Assembly: GCA_020746995.1 (NCBI GenBank)
Contig: JAGPXD010000001.1
Location: 3,038,001 to 3,102,000 of the forward strand
Direction of reading: 5' to 3'
Origin: Plectosphaerella cucumerina
Taxonomy: Eukaryota; Ascomycota; Sordariomycetes; Glomerellales; Plectosphaerellaceae
Length of the DNA stretch: 64,000 nt
The position numbers and the translations under genes are program-made. Below, in pieces: positions 33,263 through 44,531 of the stretch. Positions within the stretch are counted from its first letter, which is position 1. Every line of letters begins with the position of its first letter. Below the pieces are notes generated by a model, which was not told the origin of the DNA, did no database searches, and saw only the letters and a list, made by a program, of their open reading frames with translations.

Positions 33263-35278
33263 ATGACCCTCAAGCTCGAGTGTTTGCCGCCGGAGCTGCT
33301 GCTCTACATTGCGGCAGACGTCCGAGGGTACCACGTCCCAAGTTTTGTGGCACTTGCCTCGGCTTCCAAAATCCTTCGCGCAGCATGTGCACCCATCCTC
33401 TTCTCTACCATCATTGTCGAACCCCCCGTCGACAAGATCGAGCCCACCATATCTCGATGCATGGAGGCCTTGTCAGCAAACGACCTACTTAGTCATGTCA
33501 GACGGCTCTTCCTACGGCCCAGCCCACGACGACATGATTGGGAACAGCCGCTGCGACCCCTGACGGATCTATGCTGTCTCCCAGGAACAGTCGAGGTTGA
33601 CCTCGAAACTATTGCACAAGCAAGATCTGCCCGCAAACTTCGATACGATGGCACCGACGTCGACGACGATCCAGCAGGCAATATGCGCGTGCTGAGACTT
33701 CGCGATGAAGAATGGCTCCCCGCTGTCCATCTGATAAAGTCCCTTCCGAACCTTAGAGGCGTCTCGTTCGACGCCCGTTGCGACGTCGTCCCATCCTGTC
33801 TACTGGAAAGCTTCCATGAAGCTCTGCCACGATGTAGGCTAAGCATCAGCAAGCTCCGAACAGTTGGCGAAGGGCCCCCGGCCCAACCAGTCTCGAAACC
33901 GGACGACATCGCCCATATGCCCGTGTCAAACTTGAACGACATCACAATCCACCAGGTCACCTTCAACCCGCTCATTCTCATTGAGGGTTCTCACGGCCTC
34001 GAAACACCTTTTCCCTCCCTTAATCCGTTCCGGATGGATTCTTTCTACTCCTACATGAGAAAAGGCGAGGCAATGGTCGAGAAAAGGGCCACATTTCGTT
34101 GGCAACGTTTGCCGGAATCGAGTACACCATCAACAAACCCGGCTCTGGTTTCGCTTACTTTACACGACAATTCCACCCACTTGAGTCCGTTGAGCAACAT
34201 CTTGGACACTTCGACGCTACGCAGCCTGTTTCTTGGGCGACGTCAGAGTTATTCATCGACCGTCTTTCAAAGGATGACTGAAAGTGCCAACTTTCCCAAC
34301 TTGAAACACTTGTCTCTGGCATCTTGCCCAAGACTGCCGCTCAACACTGCCTCAACTCAAGGTGGACCAGCCCAGCCACCAGACTATTTAACGAGATTCC
34401 TGGGCCGTCTGCCTCCCCTGGAGCATCTGGAAATGCAAGGATCGATACCAGCATACATCGTCAAGGGCCTCCTTGCGCATCACGGGCCGGCGCTGCAAAA
34501 GCTCACCATCCGTGCAACTTCCACTGCCCATACGTTCACTAAGGAAATTTTCCAGCTCATCTGTGAACACTGCGGCGTGCTGCAGGAGCTGCAGATGCCC
34601 CTTCAGCGCACCACCTCCGGCATTGATGAGGCAGCTGCTTTGGATGCGCTTGGTAGCATCAGATCTCTGCATACCCTGAGATTGAAGCTTGAATGGAAAT
34701 ACGTGGTCTTAGAGCGCGAGGGCTTCTCTAAACCATGGCCATCTCAACCCTCGGAGACTTCCTGGGCTTACGATCCGCTGCCCTTCTGGACCAACCAATC
34801 GCTATGGACCGCATGGGATCAGGAGCCAAGCTTTTTGAGCGCTGGACACCCGATGCCCCAGCCGATCTACAACGGCGACATCCGAGACACGCTGATCAGG
34901 GCCGCAGTCGACGAAAAGTTTGCGAGAGCTGCATGGGACCGTCTGTGCCAGCAGGGTTGTCGTCTTCGACTCTTCGACCTTCACTCGCTCTCAAGCATGG
35001 AGCCACCAATTCGCCATTGGGACAATTGGCATTCTCTCAGAACAGTCACCATCCTGATGGAAGGCCATTTTCTTCTGCAGCGAAGCATGGCGGACGACGA
35101 TACTGTTCTCTCAGTAGATCTGACAGCCGAGAAGCTTGAAGAGTCCTTCGAATACGAGATGCCCGACGAGCTCATGGAACACTTCCGTCGCTTGTGGCCT
35201 TCAAAGTCGGCCGACGGGTCATGGCAAGATGACTGGTCAAGTCTGCCATTTCCGCTCACGTCCATCCCTACTTCTTGA
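33263..35278 (+). CDS. F-box-like protein with leucine-rich helical region
   Basis: Single exon, 671 residues from ATG 33263 (MTLKLECLPPELLLYI); the open frame continues upstream but this is the natural start of an F-box. Residues 4-45 match an F-box-like helix bundle (LECLPPELLLYIAADV, then LASASKILRAACAPILFSTI). Later segments such as LRSLFLGR, FPNLKHLSLASCPRLPL, LEHLEMQG and LHTLRLKLEW follow an irregular LRR pattern. Such proteins usually recruit targets to SCF ubiquitin ligases through Skp1. This one belongs to a large fungal-specific group, and its target is unknown. Confidence 0.75.
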   Translation: MTLKLECLPPELLLYIAADVRGYHVPSFVALASASKILRAACAPILFSTIIVEPPVDKIEPTISRCMEALSANDLLSHVRRLFLRPSPRRHDWEQPLRPLTDLCCLPGTVEVDLETIAQARSARKLRYDGTDVDDDPAGNMRVLRLRDEEWLPAVHLIKSLPNLRGVSFDARCDVVPSCLLESFHEALPRCRLSISKLRTVGEGPPAQPVSKPDDIAHMPVSNLNDITIHQVTFNPLILIEGSHGLETPFPSLNPFRMDSFYSYMRKGEAMVEKRATFRWQRLPESSTPSTNPALVSLTLHDNSTHLSPLSNILDTSTLRSLFLGRRQSYSSTVFQRMTESANFPNLKHLSLASCPRLPLNTASTQGGPAQPPDYLTRFLGRLPPLEHLEMQGSIPAYIVKGLLAHHGPALQKLTIRATSTAHTFTKEIFQLICEHCGVLQELQMPLQRTTSGIDEAAALDALGSIRSLHTLRLKLEWKYVVLEREGFSKPWPSQPSETSWAYDPLPFWTNQSLWTAWDQEPSFLSAGHPMPQPIYNGDIRDTLIRAAVDEKFARAAWDRLCQQGCRLRLFDLHSLSSMEPPIRHWDNWHSLRTVTILMEGHFLLQRSMADDDTVLSVDLTAEKLEESFEYEMPDELMEHFRRLWPSKSADGSWQDDWSSLPFPLTSIPTS

Positions 35279-35909
35279 GGACCGCTAGGCGCGGACTTGG
35301 GTGGAACGCTGTCCTGGGCCGGCATGACGGACCTCAGGGAAAGGTCGGTCTGTTATGCAGTACTGTGGGGGCGGAGAGTCTGTCGGCGGGATGGGAGACA
35401 GCTTCGTGTACATGCATACATTAGGTGTGAAGACATTCATGAAGCTTGTGACCATAGAAGCATTCTGAAAGATTTCACGCAACCTGACTTGAAAATGCCT
35501 CGCTCCTGGCTGATTATTCTTTCACAGCTTGGGAGGCTGTCCCTTGGCGAATTCCGCTCGACATGCTTCTTGGCAGCATCGGAAGCCGTGCCGAGAGGTT
35601 GCAGACGCCAAGAACGTCTGTTTCAACCTCAGCAGTCTTCACCATCTTTGTCACTGAACATTTCGAAGGGAGACGCCGGTTTGCTGCTCATCTGATCCCA
35701 GGCACCATCCGATAGATATCAAGGACGGAGCTTGAATTCATCTTCAACTCCCTCAAATTGCAGAAGACATCAAGAGAAACATGACAACTTGCTCTGAGGT
35801 AGGCTCTCATCATTGGCCCATCAAATGCACACACATTGTCAACCGCATGAGTACCCTGCTGAGTACCCTGCCTGAGCATCGCCCGACCAAACCCCTTTAG
35901 CAAACACAT
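35279..35909. other. Convergent 3' intergenic stretch
   Basis: About 630 bp between converging genes, with no coding frame supported. A short direct repeat, gagtaccctgc, occurs twice at about 35,849-35,872. Confidence 0.45.
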
Positions 35910-36748
35910 CTAATCCGAATCCGAGCTCGAGTCGCTGCTCGACCCGCTGCCCTTGTTCTTCTTGTACTTCTTCTCCTTCTTGTGTTTCTTGTCCTTCTTC
36001 TTGTGCCTATCAAATCGTCAGCAAACATATCAGCATCATCGCGAGGATACACTCACTTGTCAAGCTTATTCCCCAGCATATTGGCGCCAATCGCTCCCGC
36101 CGCAGCCCCCGCCAGCGTGCCCATCATGCCACCGCCAGCCGCATGCGCAGCCCAGCCCGCAGCGCCGCCGCCGAGAAGCGTGGAGCCGAGGCCACGGTCA
36201 TCACCGGGGCCGCCGGGATGCGGCGCGCCATACTGGCCCTGGCCCTGAGGCGGGTAGCCTTGCTGATGCTGGCCCTGAGGAGGGTAACCCTGCTGATGCT
36301 GGCCCTGGGGCGGGTAAGGCGACGTCCGGCCGTCGTTGCCGTAGCCCTGCTGCGGTGGGCCCTGGCCGTACTGCTGCTGGTGCTGGGGAGGCGGGCTGCC
36401 GCCGTAGCCCTGCTGAGGAGGGTACGGTGAGGGCGGGCCGCCGGGATAGCTCTGGCCGTAGGACTGCTGCTGGGGAGGCGGCTGGCCGTACGATTGCTGA
36501 CCTTGGCCGTAGGGCTGGTGCTGGGGCGGAGGGGCGCCGTATTGCGGCTGCTAGGGAAATGTGAGCTTGGAACTGGCGATCGCGACTCCGACTCCGACTC
36601 GTCGATTGAAATCTCGTACCTGGTTCGGGTAGCCTTGAGGTGCGGGGTTGTTGTACTGCTGCTGCTGGCCCCAACCCTGACCACCCTGGCCGCCCTGCTG
36701 GTAACCGCCGCCGCCGCCGCCGCCGCCGTAATAGTCGTTGGATGCCAT
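35910..36748 (-). CDS. Gly/Gln/Pro-rich protein with glycine-zipper segment
   Basis: Exons complement(35910..36006, 36057..36550, 36620..36748), 239 residues. It begins MASNDYY followed by eight glycines. Most of the protein is low complexity built from Tyr, Gln, Pro and Gly with repeats of HQQGYPPQGQ. Near residues 185-207 a hydrophobic glycine-zipper-like stretch (AAGGGMMGTLAGAAAGAIGA) could pack in a membrane. The tail is a Lys-rich run (HKKKDKKHKKEKKYKKNKG) and an acidic Ser-Asp end. This order is shared by many short fungal proteins of unknown role. A condensate-forming or membrane-linked protein is conceivable. Confidence 0.75.
36241..36320 (+). repeat. 30-bp tandem repeat, about 2.7 copies
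   Basis: Copies at 36241-36270, 36271-36300 and a partial copy at 36301-36320, each starting ggccctg and differing at only a few bases. The period is ten codons, so changes in copy number keep the frame of the Gly/Gln/Pro-rich protein (unit HQQGYPPQGQ). Confidence 0.85.
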
Positions 36749-37957
36749 GCTATCGGTGCTCGTTTGATATCTGCGCGTCAAGAGGTGCTGTTTGTGAAAC
36801 GGCGCGGGTAAATCGTCGTCGATGAGGATGAATGATGTAGGATGAGAGAATGACGACAGCCTGGCGGGATCGTCGACGTGCAAATTAAGGCACAATGTAC
36901 AGGCACCCGGCTTCTCCGGTCCCCTGCCCTGCCTCGGAGGCCGCCAAGACCCGGGGCAACATGTCACTGTGGTAGGCTGACGGGTGGGCGCAGCACCCTG
37001 AGCCCCGAAGATGAGCAGCAGGCAGCTCCGAGGAGGTGCTGGAGAGTGACCGAGATGAAGCACTAACGCGAGACCTGGGAACTGGAGCTGGAATATGATA
37101 TGGGTATAGCGCATTGACTTGGGCTGTGCTCCGCCACAATCCTGAGGGGTTTTCAGGGGCGAAGTGGATGAACAGTGAGATCTTTGGGCTGAAGCTCTTG
37201 AGCCTCTTTGATGCTGTCACTCGCCCTATGGCGTCATTTGCATGGCTTGAGCTGTTACTGTCAAACGTTCATAAGGCGTTGCGTTGCTCCCAAGCTCTTC
37301 GGAGCCACTGGCAGGCCACAATTGCAGCTCCTCTGATGGTGACATCGTGACTGTTTGGTGAGCACGGCATGTCGCCGGAGGGCGTGGCATGTTTGGATAG
37401 CACTACTGCAATCACCTTTCAGACTGTCGGCCATCTGCAACACTTGCCGATTTGTGTTTGCTGCAAATCCGGCTCAGATGTTTGCTTGTTGCTTCCCATG
37501 CCACGGAATGTCGAGATGTCGGCAAACTGTCGATGGCTTCGGGGATCGCATTGTATGAAAGCCCCGCACTGTCCTATCTCATCGCCATTGCCCGCTATCA
37601 ACCCCCGCCATCAGGGTGATCGGACGGCGACAGTGGACATCGCTAATTGCTTCAAAGCCCCCATCATCTTATCAAACTCCAGTAAATTCTACGGCTCCCG
37701 TCGGCCTGCCGGCGTCCATTCCGTCTAGTAGCGCAAGCCCGCCCGTTGTGCGCCTTTCGTGTCAAAAGTCCTGGTCCTGCCCCGCATCCGCACAGTGCTG
37801 ACCAACCGGCCTTCAAAAGTGACTCCTAAAATCGGCCCTCCAGCTCACGACTTCCACGCCCTGATAAAACAAGCTTGCCCGCGGGTAACTTCCTCGCAGC
37901 CCCAACCGTGCAACTTCCCTCGCAAGAAACCAACCTCACCACTACAACATCAGCAAA
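36749..37957. other. Divergent intergenic stretch, no gene seen
   Basis: About 1.2 kb between the start codons of the glycine-zipper gene and RidA. No supported coding frame. The last 80 bp before RidA are a C/A-rich leader. Confidence 0.45.
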
Positions 37958-38518
37958 ATGTCTGCCAAGTCTGCCGTTCTCACCGACAAGGCCCCCGCGC
38001 CTCTTGCGGGCATCTACTCCCAGGCTATCGTCGCCAATGGCTTCGTCTTCGTCTCGGGCGCCGTGCCGTAGGTCCATCGCCGAACATCAATCGCATCTCA
38101 CAAGCTCACACTCAGCAGCATGGACACCACCGGCAAGATCATCGAGGGCGACGTCGCCGCTCACACCGTAAGAACCCTTCCATCATACTTACCCCGCAAT
38201 CACCCCGCTAACTTCTCCCCCAGCACCAATGCATTAAGAACCTGAAGGCCATCCTCGAGGCCGCCGGCACCAGCCTCGAGAACGTCGTGAAGGTCAATGT
38301 CTTCATCGCCGACATGGCCGACTTTGCCGCCATGAACGAGGTCTACTCGCAGTACTGGGGCGAGGTCAAGCCTGTCAGGACGTGAGTTGCACCTCTCACC
38401 CACCCTCTCCCACATGAGCTGACTCTTTCTCCTTAGCTGCGTCGCCGTCAAGACGCTCCCCCTCAACACCGACGTCGAGATTGAGTGCACCGCCGTCCTT
38501 CCCCAGGCGAAGCTGTAA
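37958..38518 (+). CDS. RidA/Mmf1-family 2-iminobutanoate/2-iminopropanoate deaminase
   Basis: Exons 37958..38067, 38119..38167, 38224..38381, 38437..38518, 132 residues. Family marks are APLAGIYSQAIVANGFVFVSG near the N-terminus, HQCIKNLKAILEAAGTSLENVVKVNVF in the middle, and RTCVAVKTLPLNTDVEIECTAVL at the end with the catalytic-pocket Arg. The protein hydrolyses reactive enamines/imines such as 2-aminoacrylate to keto acids plus ammonia. There is no clear mitochondrial presequence, so a cytosolic form is likely. The same neighbourhood holds a D-serine dehydratase gene (45.5-47 kb), whose chemistry makes exactly such an intermediate. Confidence 0.93.
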
Positions 38519-38618
38519 AGGACCAATGGCACCACGATAGAGACGTATGACAAAAATGAAAAAATACTCAATACATGCCTTTCACTCATCCATCCATTAC
38601 TGTCATGAATATGCTACC

Positions 38619-40525
38619 CTACGACTGCGCCGCGAAACCCTCGACAAGCTTCAGGAAGCCATACGCGCCCGGGTCGGGGCAGTTCTTGAACTCCTCGCCG
38701 CCCACATACACCGACCGTCCCAGCGAAGCCTCCATTCCCTTGGTCGACTCGCACCCCTTGCGCGCCGCCTCCACAGCCGACGCCAGGCTCCCCGTCTCCG
38801 CAAACGTCGCCACAAACGGCGCCAGCGCATCAACAACAGTCCTGTCGCCCGGCTGCGCGGGGGTGTAGCGTCCCAGCGCCGTCGAGGCAGACTGCAGCGC
38901 CGCCGCCCAGACGGCGGGCGTCGCCTCGCCAGAGGCAGTCTGCTGGCGCAGGCCGTGCGCCAGGGCGTTGAGGTAGATGGCGTAGAGTGCGCCAGAGGTG
39001 CCGTCCATGTTGCGCTCGACGACGAGGGCGAGCTCGTCGACCAGGCGGGCAGCGTCGGTCTCGGGGTTGGACTGGGCGTCGAGGTGGGCGAGGACGGCCT
39101 CGGCGGCGGTCTTGAGGCAGAGACCGCAGTCGCCGTCGCCGACGAGGGTGTCGTACTTTGTCACCTCGGGCTCGGCGGCGATGACGCTCTTGAGGCCGCT
39201 GGCGAGGGCAGCCTTTGTTGCGGCGCCGTCGACTATAAGGAGCCGTCAGTAGGGGGTCGAAAGGAGGGTGAAGGGATTGAGGGAACTTACCACGCAGGTT
39301 GCTGGGCTGGGGCTTCTCCTCCTCGGCCAGGTCATCTGTGACGACGGACGGGCCGTCGGTCGACTCGGTCGGGTTAACGGCCGGCAGCCAGCCGCTGGCC
39401 TCAGTAGGGGCATCGATCAGAGAGAGCCAAGCAGGGTCAGTCAGCTTGAGCAGTGTGACGCTGAAGCCCAGGCCGTTGAGGCTGGACATGTACGTTCCGG
39501 CAAGGACGCGCTTGGGGGCGACACCATAGGTGGAGGCGAGCTGGGAGACGACCTCGTTGGCGGCTGCGCCGAGCTCGAGAACGCTGAGGCCGCCGAGGTT
39601 GTTGACGAGGAGGACGACGTCGTCGCCCTTGTTGACGCCGATGTAGGCGCGGTCCTTGTCGGACTGGTCGAGCAGCTGGGCGAGCATGGTCTTGACGAGG
39701 CCGGGGAGGTCAGTCTTGACGCGGCCGAAGCCCTCTTCGTTGTGGATGCCCATGCCGATCTCGATCTCGTCGTTTGTGTCGAGCTCGTCGGCGGCGGCGG
39801 CGCGGCCGGGGACGTGGACGTGGGCGAGGGAAGCACCGACGGTGGCGATGTTGTCGGCGACGGAGGCGGCGGTCTTGTAGACCTCGCCGAGGTCGCGGCT
39901 GCGAGCATGGGTCAGCATAGCTGGTGTAGAATGGGGGAAAAGAAGGCAAACTCACCCCTGGCTGGCCAGGGCACCGGCAATCTTCTGCACGAGGACAGTA
40001 CCAGCCAGACCACGACGTCCAATCCTTCCTCCCCTCGCACGACCAACACCAACATCATCTCCAACAACAAGCAGCTCACACCTAATCCCCGCAGCCCTCG
40101 CCTTCTCAACAGCCATACCAAAGTGCAGCTTGTCGCCGGTGTAGTTCATGATGACGACCAGAACGCCCGCCTCGCGGCGCTGGGCGCCAAGGCGCAGAAT
40201 GGCACGGTAGACCTGGTCGGCCGAGGGGGAGGCGAAGATAGAGCCGGCGACGGCACCGGAGAGCAGGGCCTTGCCGACGAAGCCGGCAAAGGCGGGCTCG
40301 TGGCCGGAACCGCCGCCGGAGATGATGGCGACGTTGGGGGAGGTGACTGCGCTCTTGAGGAAGACGGTCTTTTGAGCCTCGTCGAGGGCGACGGAGGGGT
40401 TGGAGACGGTTAGGGAGCGCAGGGCGGCGGTGACGAGAGCCAGGGGCTCGTTGGCGAAGTGTTTCGCTGAGGGGATTGGGTCAGTCGGGGAGGAAGTTGA
40501 GGGGGAGGGTGGTCTTACACGACAT
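38619..40525 (-). CDS. Dihydroxyacetone kinase (DhaK-DhaL fusion)
   Basis: Exons complement(38619..39232, 39291..39898, 39956..40466, 40519..40525), 579 residues. The first exon has only seven coding bases (ATG TCG T); splicing gives MSSKHF, the standard start. DhaK part: GGGSGHEPAFAGFVG near residue 50, NYTGDKLHFG, and the substrate-binding His in IEIGMGIHNEEG. DhaL part from about residue 385 carries GDGDCG and the lid-type segment RNMDGTSGALYAIYL for ADP-Mg binding. The ATP-dependent enzyme phosphorylates dihydroxyacetone or glyceraldehyde in glycerol use and detoxification. It lies tail to tail with RidA, 100 bp apart. Confidence 0.95.
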
Positions 40526-41949
40526 GATGTGGTTGTGTCTAGGTCTGGAGGGGTGATGCTCAATGGTCTCCGCCGGGGAGTTGTACAAGAAGCTCCGGGT
40601 GTATTGGAGTTGGAGGAAGCTGGGTATGTCTGCTTCTCACAAGAAAGTCAATTGATTAAACGTCCTCGACGCGCAGGCCGCACACGTCGGGAGACCGGTT
40701 GTCATGTACTCGTCCCCGAGCTCGAGGCATCTCCATCGTGACCCCCATTTTCCGACGCGGAAACGCCCCTCCGGATAAAGCTCCGCGCACCTCGGTCCCG
40801 CGGCCCCGACCCGACACCGCGCGAAAGCCCCTCCTCTGCCCCTCCTTTGAAGGAATGCCCAGTCTTCCTCCACTGAAATGACGTTTCCCCTCCTCGACGC
40901 GTCCCGAAAATCGCGGGGTCTCCTCCGGATGCACACGGCGTCGGATCTCGGAAAAGGACCCCGCGAGCCGGCTCAGAAGTCCTATAAGACCACGTTTCCC
41001 CTTCATATTGAGCATTTCTTCTTCTTTCTTACTTCGTTTCTGGTGAACTGCACGATGCAGATGCAGTGCTTGTTTGCCAATTGGGAATGCGAGCATGAGT
41101 GACCCCCAAAGGAGGGGTTGTCCTCCGTGGGGGTACGCTCTCACTTCGTGGGTCGTCGCACAGCACTGCTGTCCTTACAAACATCTATGAATGCCCACCA
41201 TGTCATCCCCCGAGCGTGGCCTGACATGGCATGACCCCGTGAAACCCCCACTGTCTATTGCTAAACCTGGTGTGACCCCCATCGTGGTGGGTGGTCCAGT
41301 GACCTCCCGCCCACGGATGTGGACTGGACACGATGCTGACGCCTGCCATTTGTGCTGTTAGTGCAGAAGCATCAAGCCATGTCAGTGCACCGACATGCAT
41401 TTCGAACTGTTCTTGTGCAGCGTGGCTGGCCTATTGCGGGGAAGTTCTGACGTGTCATATTGGGCACGACAGCTCGTGATCTCTCGTGTGGGTAGACCGA
41501 TCTTACGAGGGGCAGGGGTAGGAGGGGTGTTGTGCTTGACGAGGTGCTGTTAGGCCCAGCACTACCTGTTGTCGATGGATGATCACTGGCGGTCCGGGCA
41601 ATGACAGCTTCAGGATGAACTTAAGACTTGACAGCCTAGCAGGAGCAGATAACTGCAAGGATGTGTGATTTCATGACCTGTTGGGCCAGCGTCTAATGAT
41701 TGCGAAATATCTTTTCTTGTTCTTCTACTGTTAGACTTTCCTGGACCACGGGTAATCGAGGACAGCCTCGACCTCAGCACCCGTAGAGCGCGGCACACCA
41801 GTCAAGATGCCTGGTCAAGCCTCTGGGATCTATGCGTAGTTTCTTCGCTTTGTCATTAACTACCATCCTGGCCCGGCGTCTCGCCTTGGCTGACTAGGTA
41901 CCTGATGTAGCAATACATCTTTCACTTGAAGTCAACATCGGTGTAGACC
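40526..41949. other. Intergenic, no gene seen
   Basis: About 1.4 kb holding the kinase promoter and the 3' end of the aldolase gene. A G/C hairpin-like stretch (gacccccaaag to gtgggggta) lies at about 41,101-41,135. No coding frame is supported. Confidence 0.45.
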
Positions 41950-42972
41950 TCATGCCTGCTTCTCCAACGACTTCTCCACATCCACCAACGCCGCGAACCC
42001 CCTAACCTGCTCCCTCAACGCATCTCCTTCAAGCACTGCACACGGCCGCCTCGGCTCTCCGCCATACCCAAAGTACTCATTCAACCCCGCCTTGACCGAC
42101 GGGAACCCGCCCTTGATAGCCGCCCAGTCCGCCGCCGCAACAATAGCCTGCAGCTCCCTCGCCTCTTTCAGCTTCCCCTCGTCCCAGAGCTTCATCAGCC
42201 GCACGCACGCGCGTGGTGCAATGTTCCCCGTTCCTCCAATAATACCATGGCCGCCGACAACAAGCGTCTGCAGGGTAAAGTCGACACTACCGCCAAACGT
42301 CAGGAAATTTGTGCCGGCGGTTGTGGCAACCACTCGTGCCAGCTTGCCCGTGTTGCCGCAGGTGAGCTTGACACCGACGATGTTTGGGTGATCAGCCAAG
42401 GCGGTGATGGTATCCGAGTCGAGATCAAGACCGCTGCAGGCTCCAGGATAGTTGTAGATAAGCACTGGGATGGGGCTTGCGTCCGCAACAGCGCGGAAGT
42501 GCTCGAGGATACGGGCCGTCGGAAGCAGACCGCCATAGTATGCAGGCGGAAGGACAAGTGCGTGGCTACCACCAGAGGAAGCGGCATCACGGCACAGCTG
42601 GATCGTCTCGCGGGTAGATTGGGCACCGCAGCCGACCATGACTGGCAGACGAGAGAATCCAGCGGCATCGAGTGCGTCTCTGGTGGAGCGGGTGATGAGA
42701 CGGCGCTCAGCGTGGTCAAGGTGGACGGCCTCGCCATTGGAGCCCATTGTCACCAGGCCCGCGACGCCGCTGCGGGCGAGCCTGATGGCGTGGGATTTCG
42801 TGGTTTCAGCATCGACTGAGTCGTCGGGACGGAAGAAGGCGACGGTGGGGATGTAGATGCCAGGGGTGAAGGTGGGAGAGGAGGAGGCGGGAGCCTGGCC
42901 TGAGGCGGCATCGAGGGCCGAAGGCGACATTTTGGCGTGAGGCAATGAAGATGTTTGGCTGTTCAATGGCAT
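41950..42972 (-). CDS. Dihydrodipicolinate-synthase-family aldolase
   Basis: Single exon, 340 residues. After an N-terminal Ser/Pro/Ala extension of about 35 residues come the family marks: GIYIPTVAFF, the carboxylate-binding GLVTMGSNGE loop, LPVMVGCG, the proton-relay Tyr in LIYNYPG, and the Schiff-base Lys in VGVKLTCGN. The length and motifs match fungal class I aldolases that split 2-keto-3-deoxy acids to pyruvate plus an aldehyde. L-threo-3-deoxy-hexulosonate aldolase of the galacturonate pathway is one known fungal member, so this could be that enzyme or a paralogue. True lysine biosynthesis is unlikely, because fungi use the aminoadipate route. Confidence 0.85.
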   Translation of the reverse strand: MPLNSQTSSLPHAKMSPSALDAASGQAPASSSPTFTPGIYIPTVAFFRPDDSVDAETTKSHAIRLARSGVAGLVTMGSNGEAVHLDHAERRLITRSTRDALDAAGFSRLPVMVGCGAQSTRETIQLCRDAASSGGSHALVLPPAYYGGLLPTARILEHFRAVADASPIPVLIYNYPGACSGLDLDSDTITALADHPNIVGVKLTCGNTGKLARVVATTAGTNFLTFGGSVDFTLQTLVVGGHGIIGGTGNIAPRACVRLMKLWDEGKLKEARELQAIVAAADWAAIKGGFPSVKAGLNEYFGYGGEPRRPCAVLEGDALREQVRGFAALVDVEKSLEKQA

Positions 42973-44531
42973 ATGCTGCAGGTTCGATGGAAGAGAGTGG
43001 CGGTGGTGAGGTTGGTTGGGTTGGGTGAGTTGAACCGAGGATGGGATGTGGTGGGATGGATGGGGGGCACGATTTCAGGGGGGGGGAGGGCAGGGATAAT
43101 AGGGGGCGATTTGACCTCGACCATGCGACCCGACACGAGGTACCATTTGCCCCCTTTGGAGTGAGACAGACATGCACCGGTCCGGGAACCAAGCCAAGTA
43201 GCCTGCCTAGGTGGAATTGAGAGTAATTTTCCCCGAATAAAAGCCACAGTCCGTCAGTGGTCTCTCGGTCTGTCCGCCGCACCCCCACGCTACTGCCCCT
43301 TTTTCCCTCCCTGGCAGCCCTTGGGCCCTGGCTCACCCCGTATTTTCCCAGCCGGACCCCCACCAAGATCGGCCTCGATGTTTCCGCCGAAAACCACCGG
43401 CCGGTCTTCTTCCCGGCCTAATCCCGACGTCGGCCACCCGAACCTTGACCCCAGCTTTCTGGTTCCCTCTCGGGGCGTCGCGCCACCTCTACCGAACCTC
43501 CCTCCCCCTTTCCCCTCCCACCCCTCATCATCCTTCGGTCTGACGTGAGGGGGGCCACCGCCCGGTCAACTCTTGCGCGCGCATGTGGGTTGGCCGAGAC
43601 GCACACCTTTCTCCGGAGCTCCTCCCACTTGACGACTTGGAGGGCGAAAAAGCCCCGGCCCCGTCGCCGGTGGACTCCCTCGAACGTTCGAGCCCTGCAA
43701 CGCCTGCACCGAGCCCTTTCCGGCCCCGGCCGTCCCTGTTTTCGCAGCGTAAGAGCCCCATTTCCCCGTGGGGGCAGTCCCTCCCTTGGCGGCCGCTGCC
43801 AACGCCCTAGCACTCGTAGGAGAGCGGTCTATCCTCGGCTCGGGAAAAGCTCTGCACACGCCGCCGCCTCCAAGGGCCAGACAGTCACAACGCGCGAGAA
43901 CCCCCGCGCGGTACCACCGATCCGGGTCGGTCCCCCCCTGAGGAGAGACAGGCTGGCCGCCACGCGCCCGCTGAGATCATCGTGCCTCCCTCCCCCCTCG
44001 AGGCCCGGCAAACTGCACCCCGGAGTCTGGCCGCCGATCGCCGTTCGGAACAAAAGCCCACGCACACACACACAGACGCCATGACATATGGTATCCTTTT
44101 CGTGGCGAGGACCATGATGCCGGTTGAACATACCGGGCAGGAGGAATAACCGATAACGTAACCACTGCGACATGGGCCCCGGGGCCACACACCGGGACGC
44201 CTCTTCCTGGCCTCCATGCGAGTAGTGCTGTGCCACTGGCACTGGCGTCTCCAAGTCCGACTCCCCCTCCCCTCCTCCCCACGAACACGGCGAGCCCGTC
44301 GCCCCTCCGGCCCAGCCCAGCCTCCACACCTCATAGCACGCGACGTCCCCTCATGGGCTCGGCGCACTTCCATCTCCTCGTCTTCGCTTGCATGTGCAGT
44401 CCGGGGGAACGTCTTTTCCTTTTCTTCCATTCTCCTCCTCCTTCTCCGGCCCCTCCCCCTCCCCTCATGTCTGTCCCTCGTTCTTGACGCATCGCCTGAT
44501 CCTCCTGTTGCCCAATCCAACAAGACCGGCC
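42973..44531. other. Divergent intergenic stretch, no gene seen
   Basis: About 1.56 kb between start codons. Rich in C and G tracts. Open frames on both strands are Arg/Pro-rich shadows with no domain. It holds the promoters of the aldolase and the DUF3716-type gene. Confidence 0.45.

Noticed and set aside
41101..41135. Hairpin-like C-run/G-run pair considered as a riboswitch or terminator
   Set aside because: Only a simple complementary pair is seen, no known RNA family features, and fungal genes do not use such terminators.
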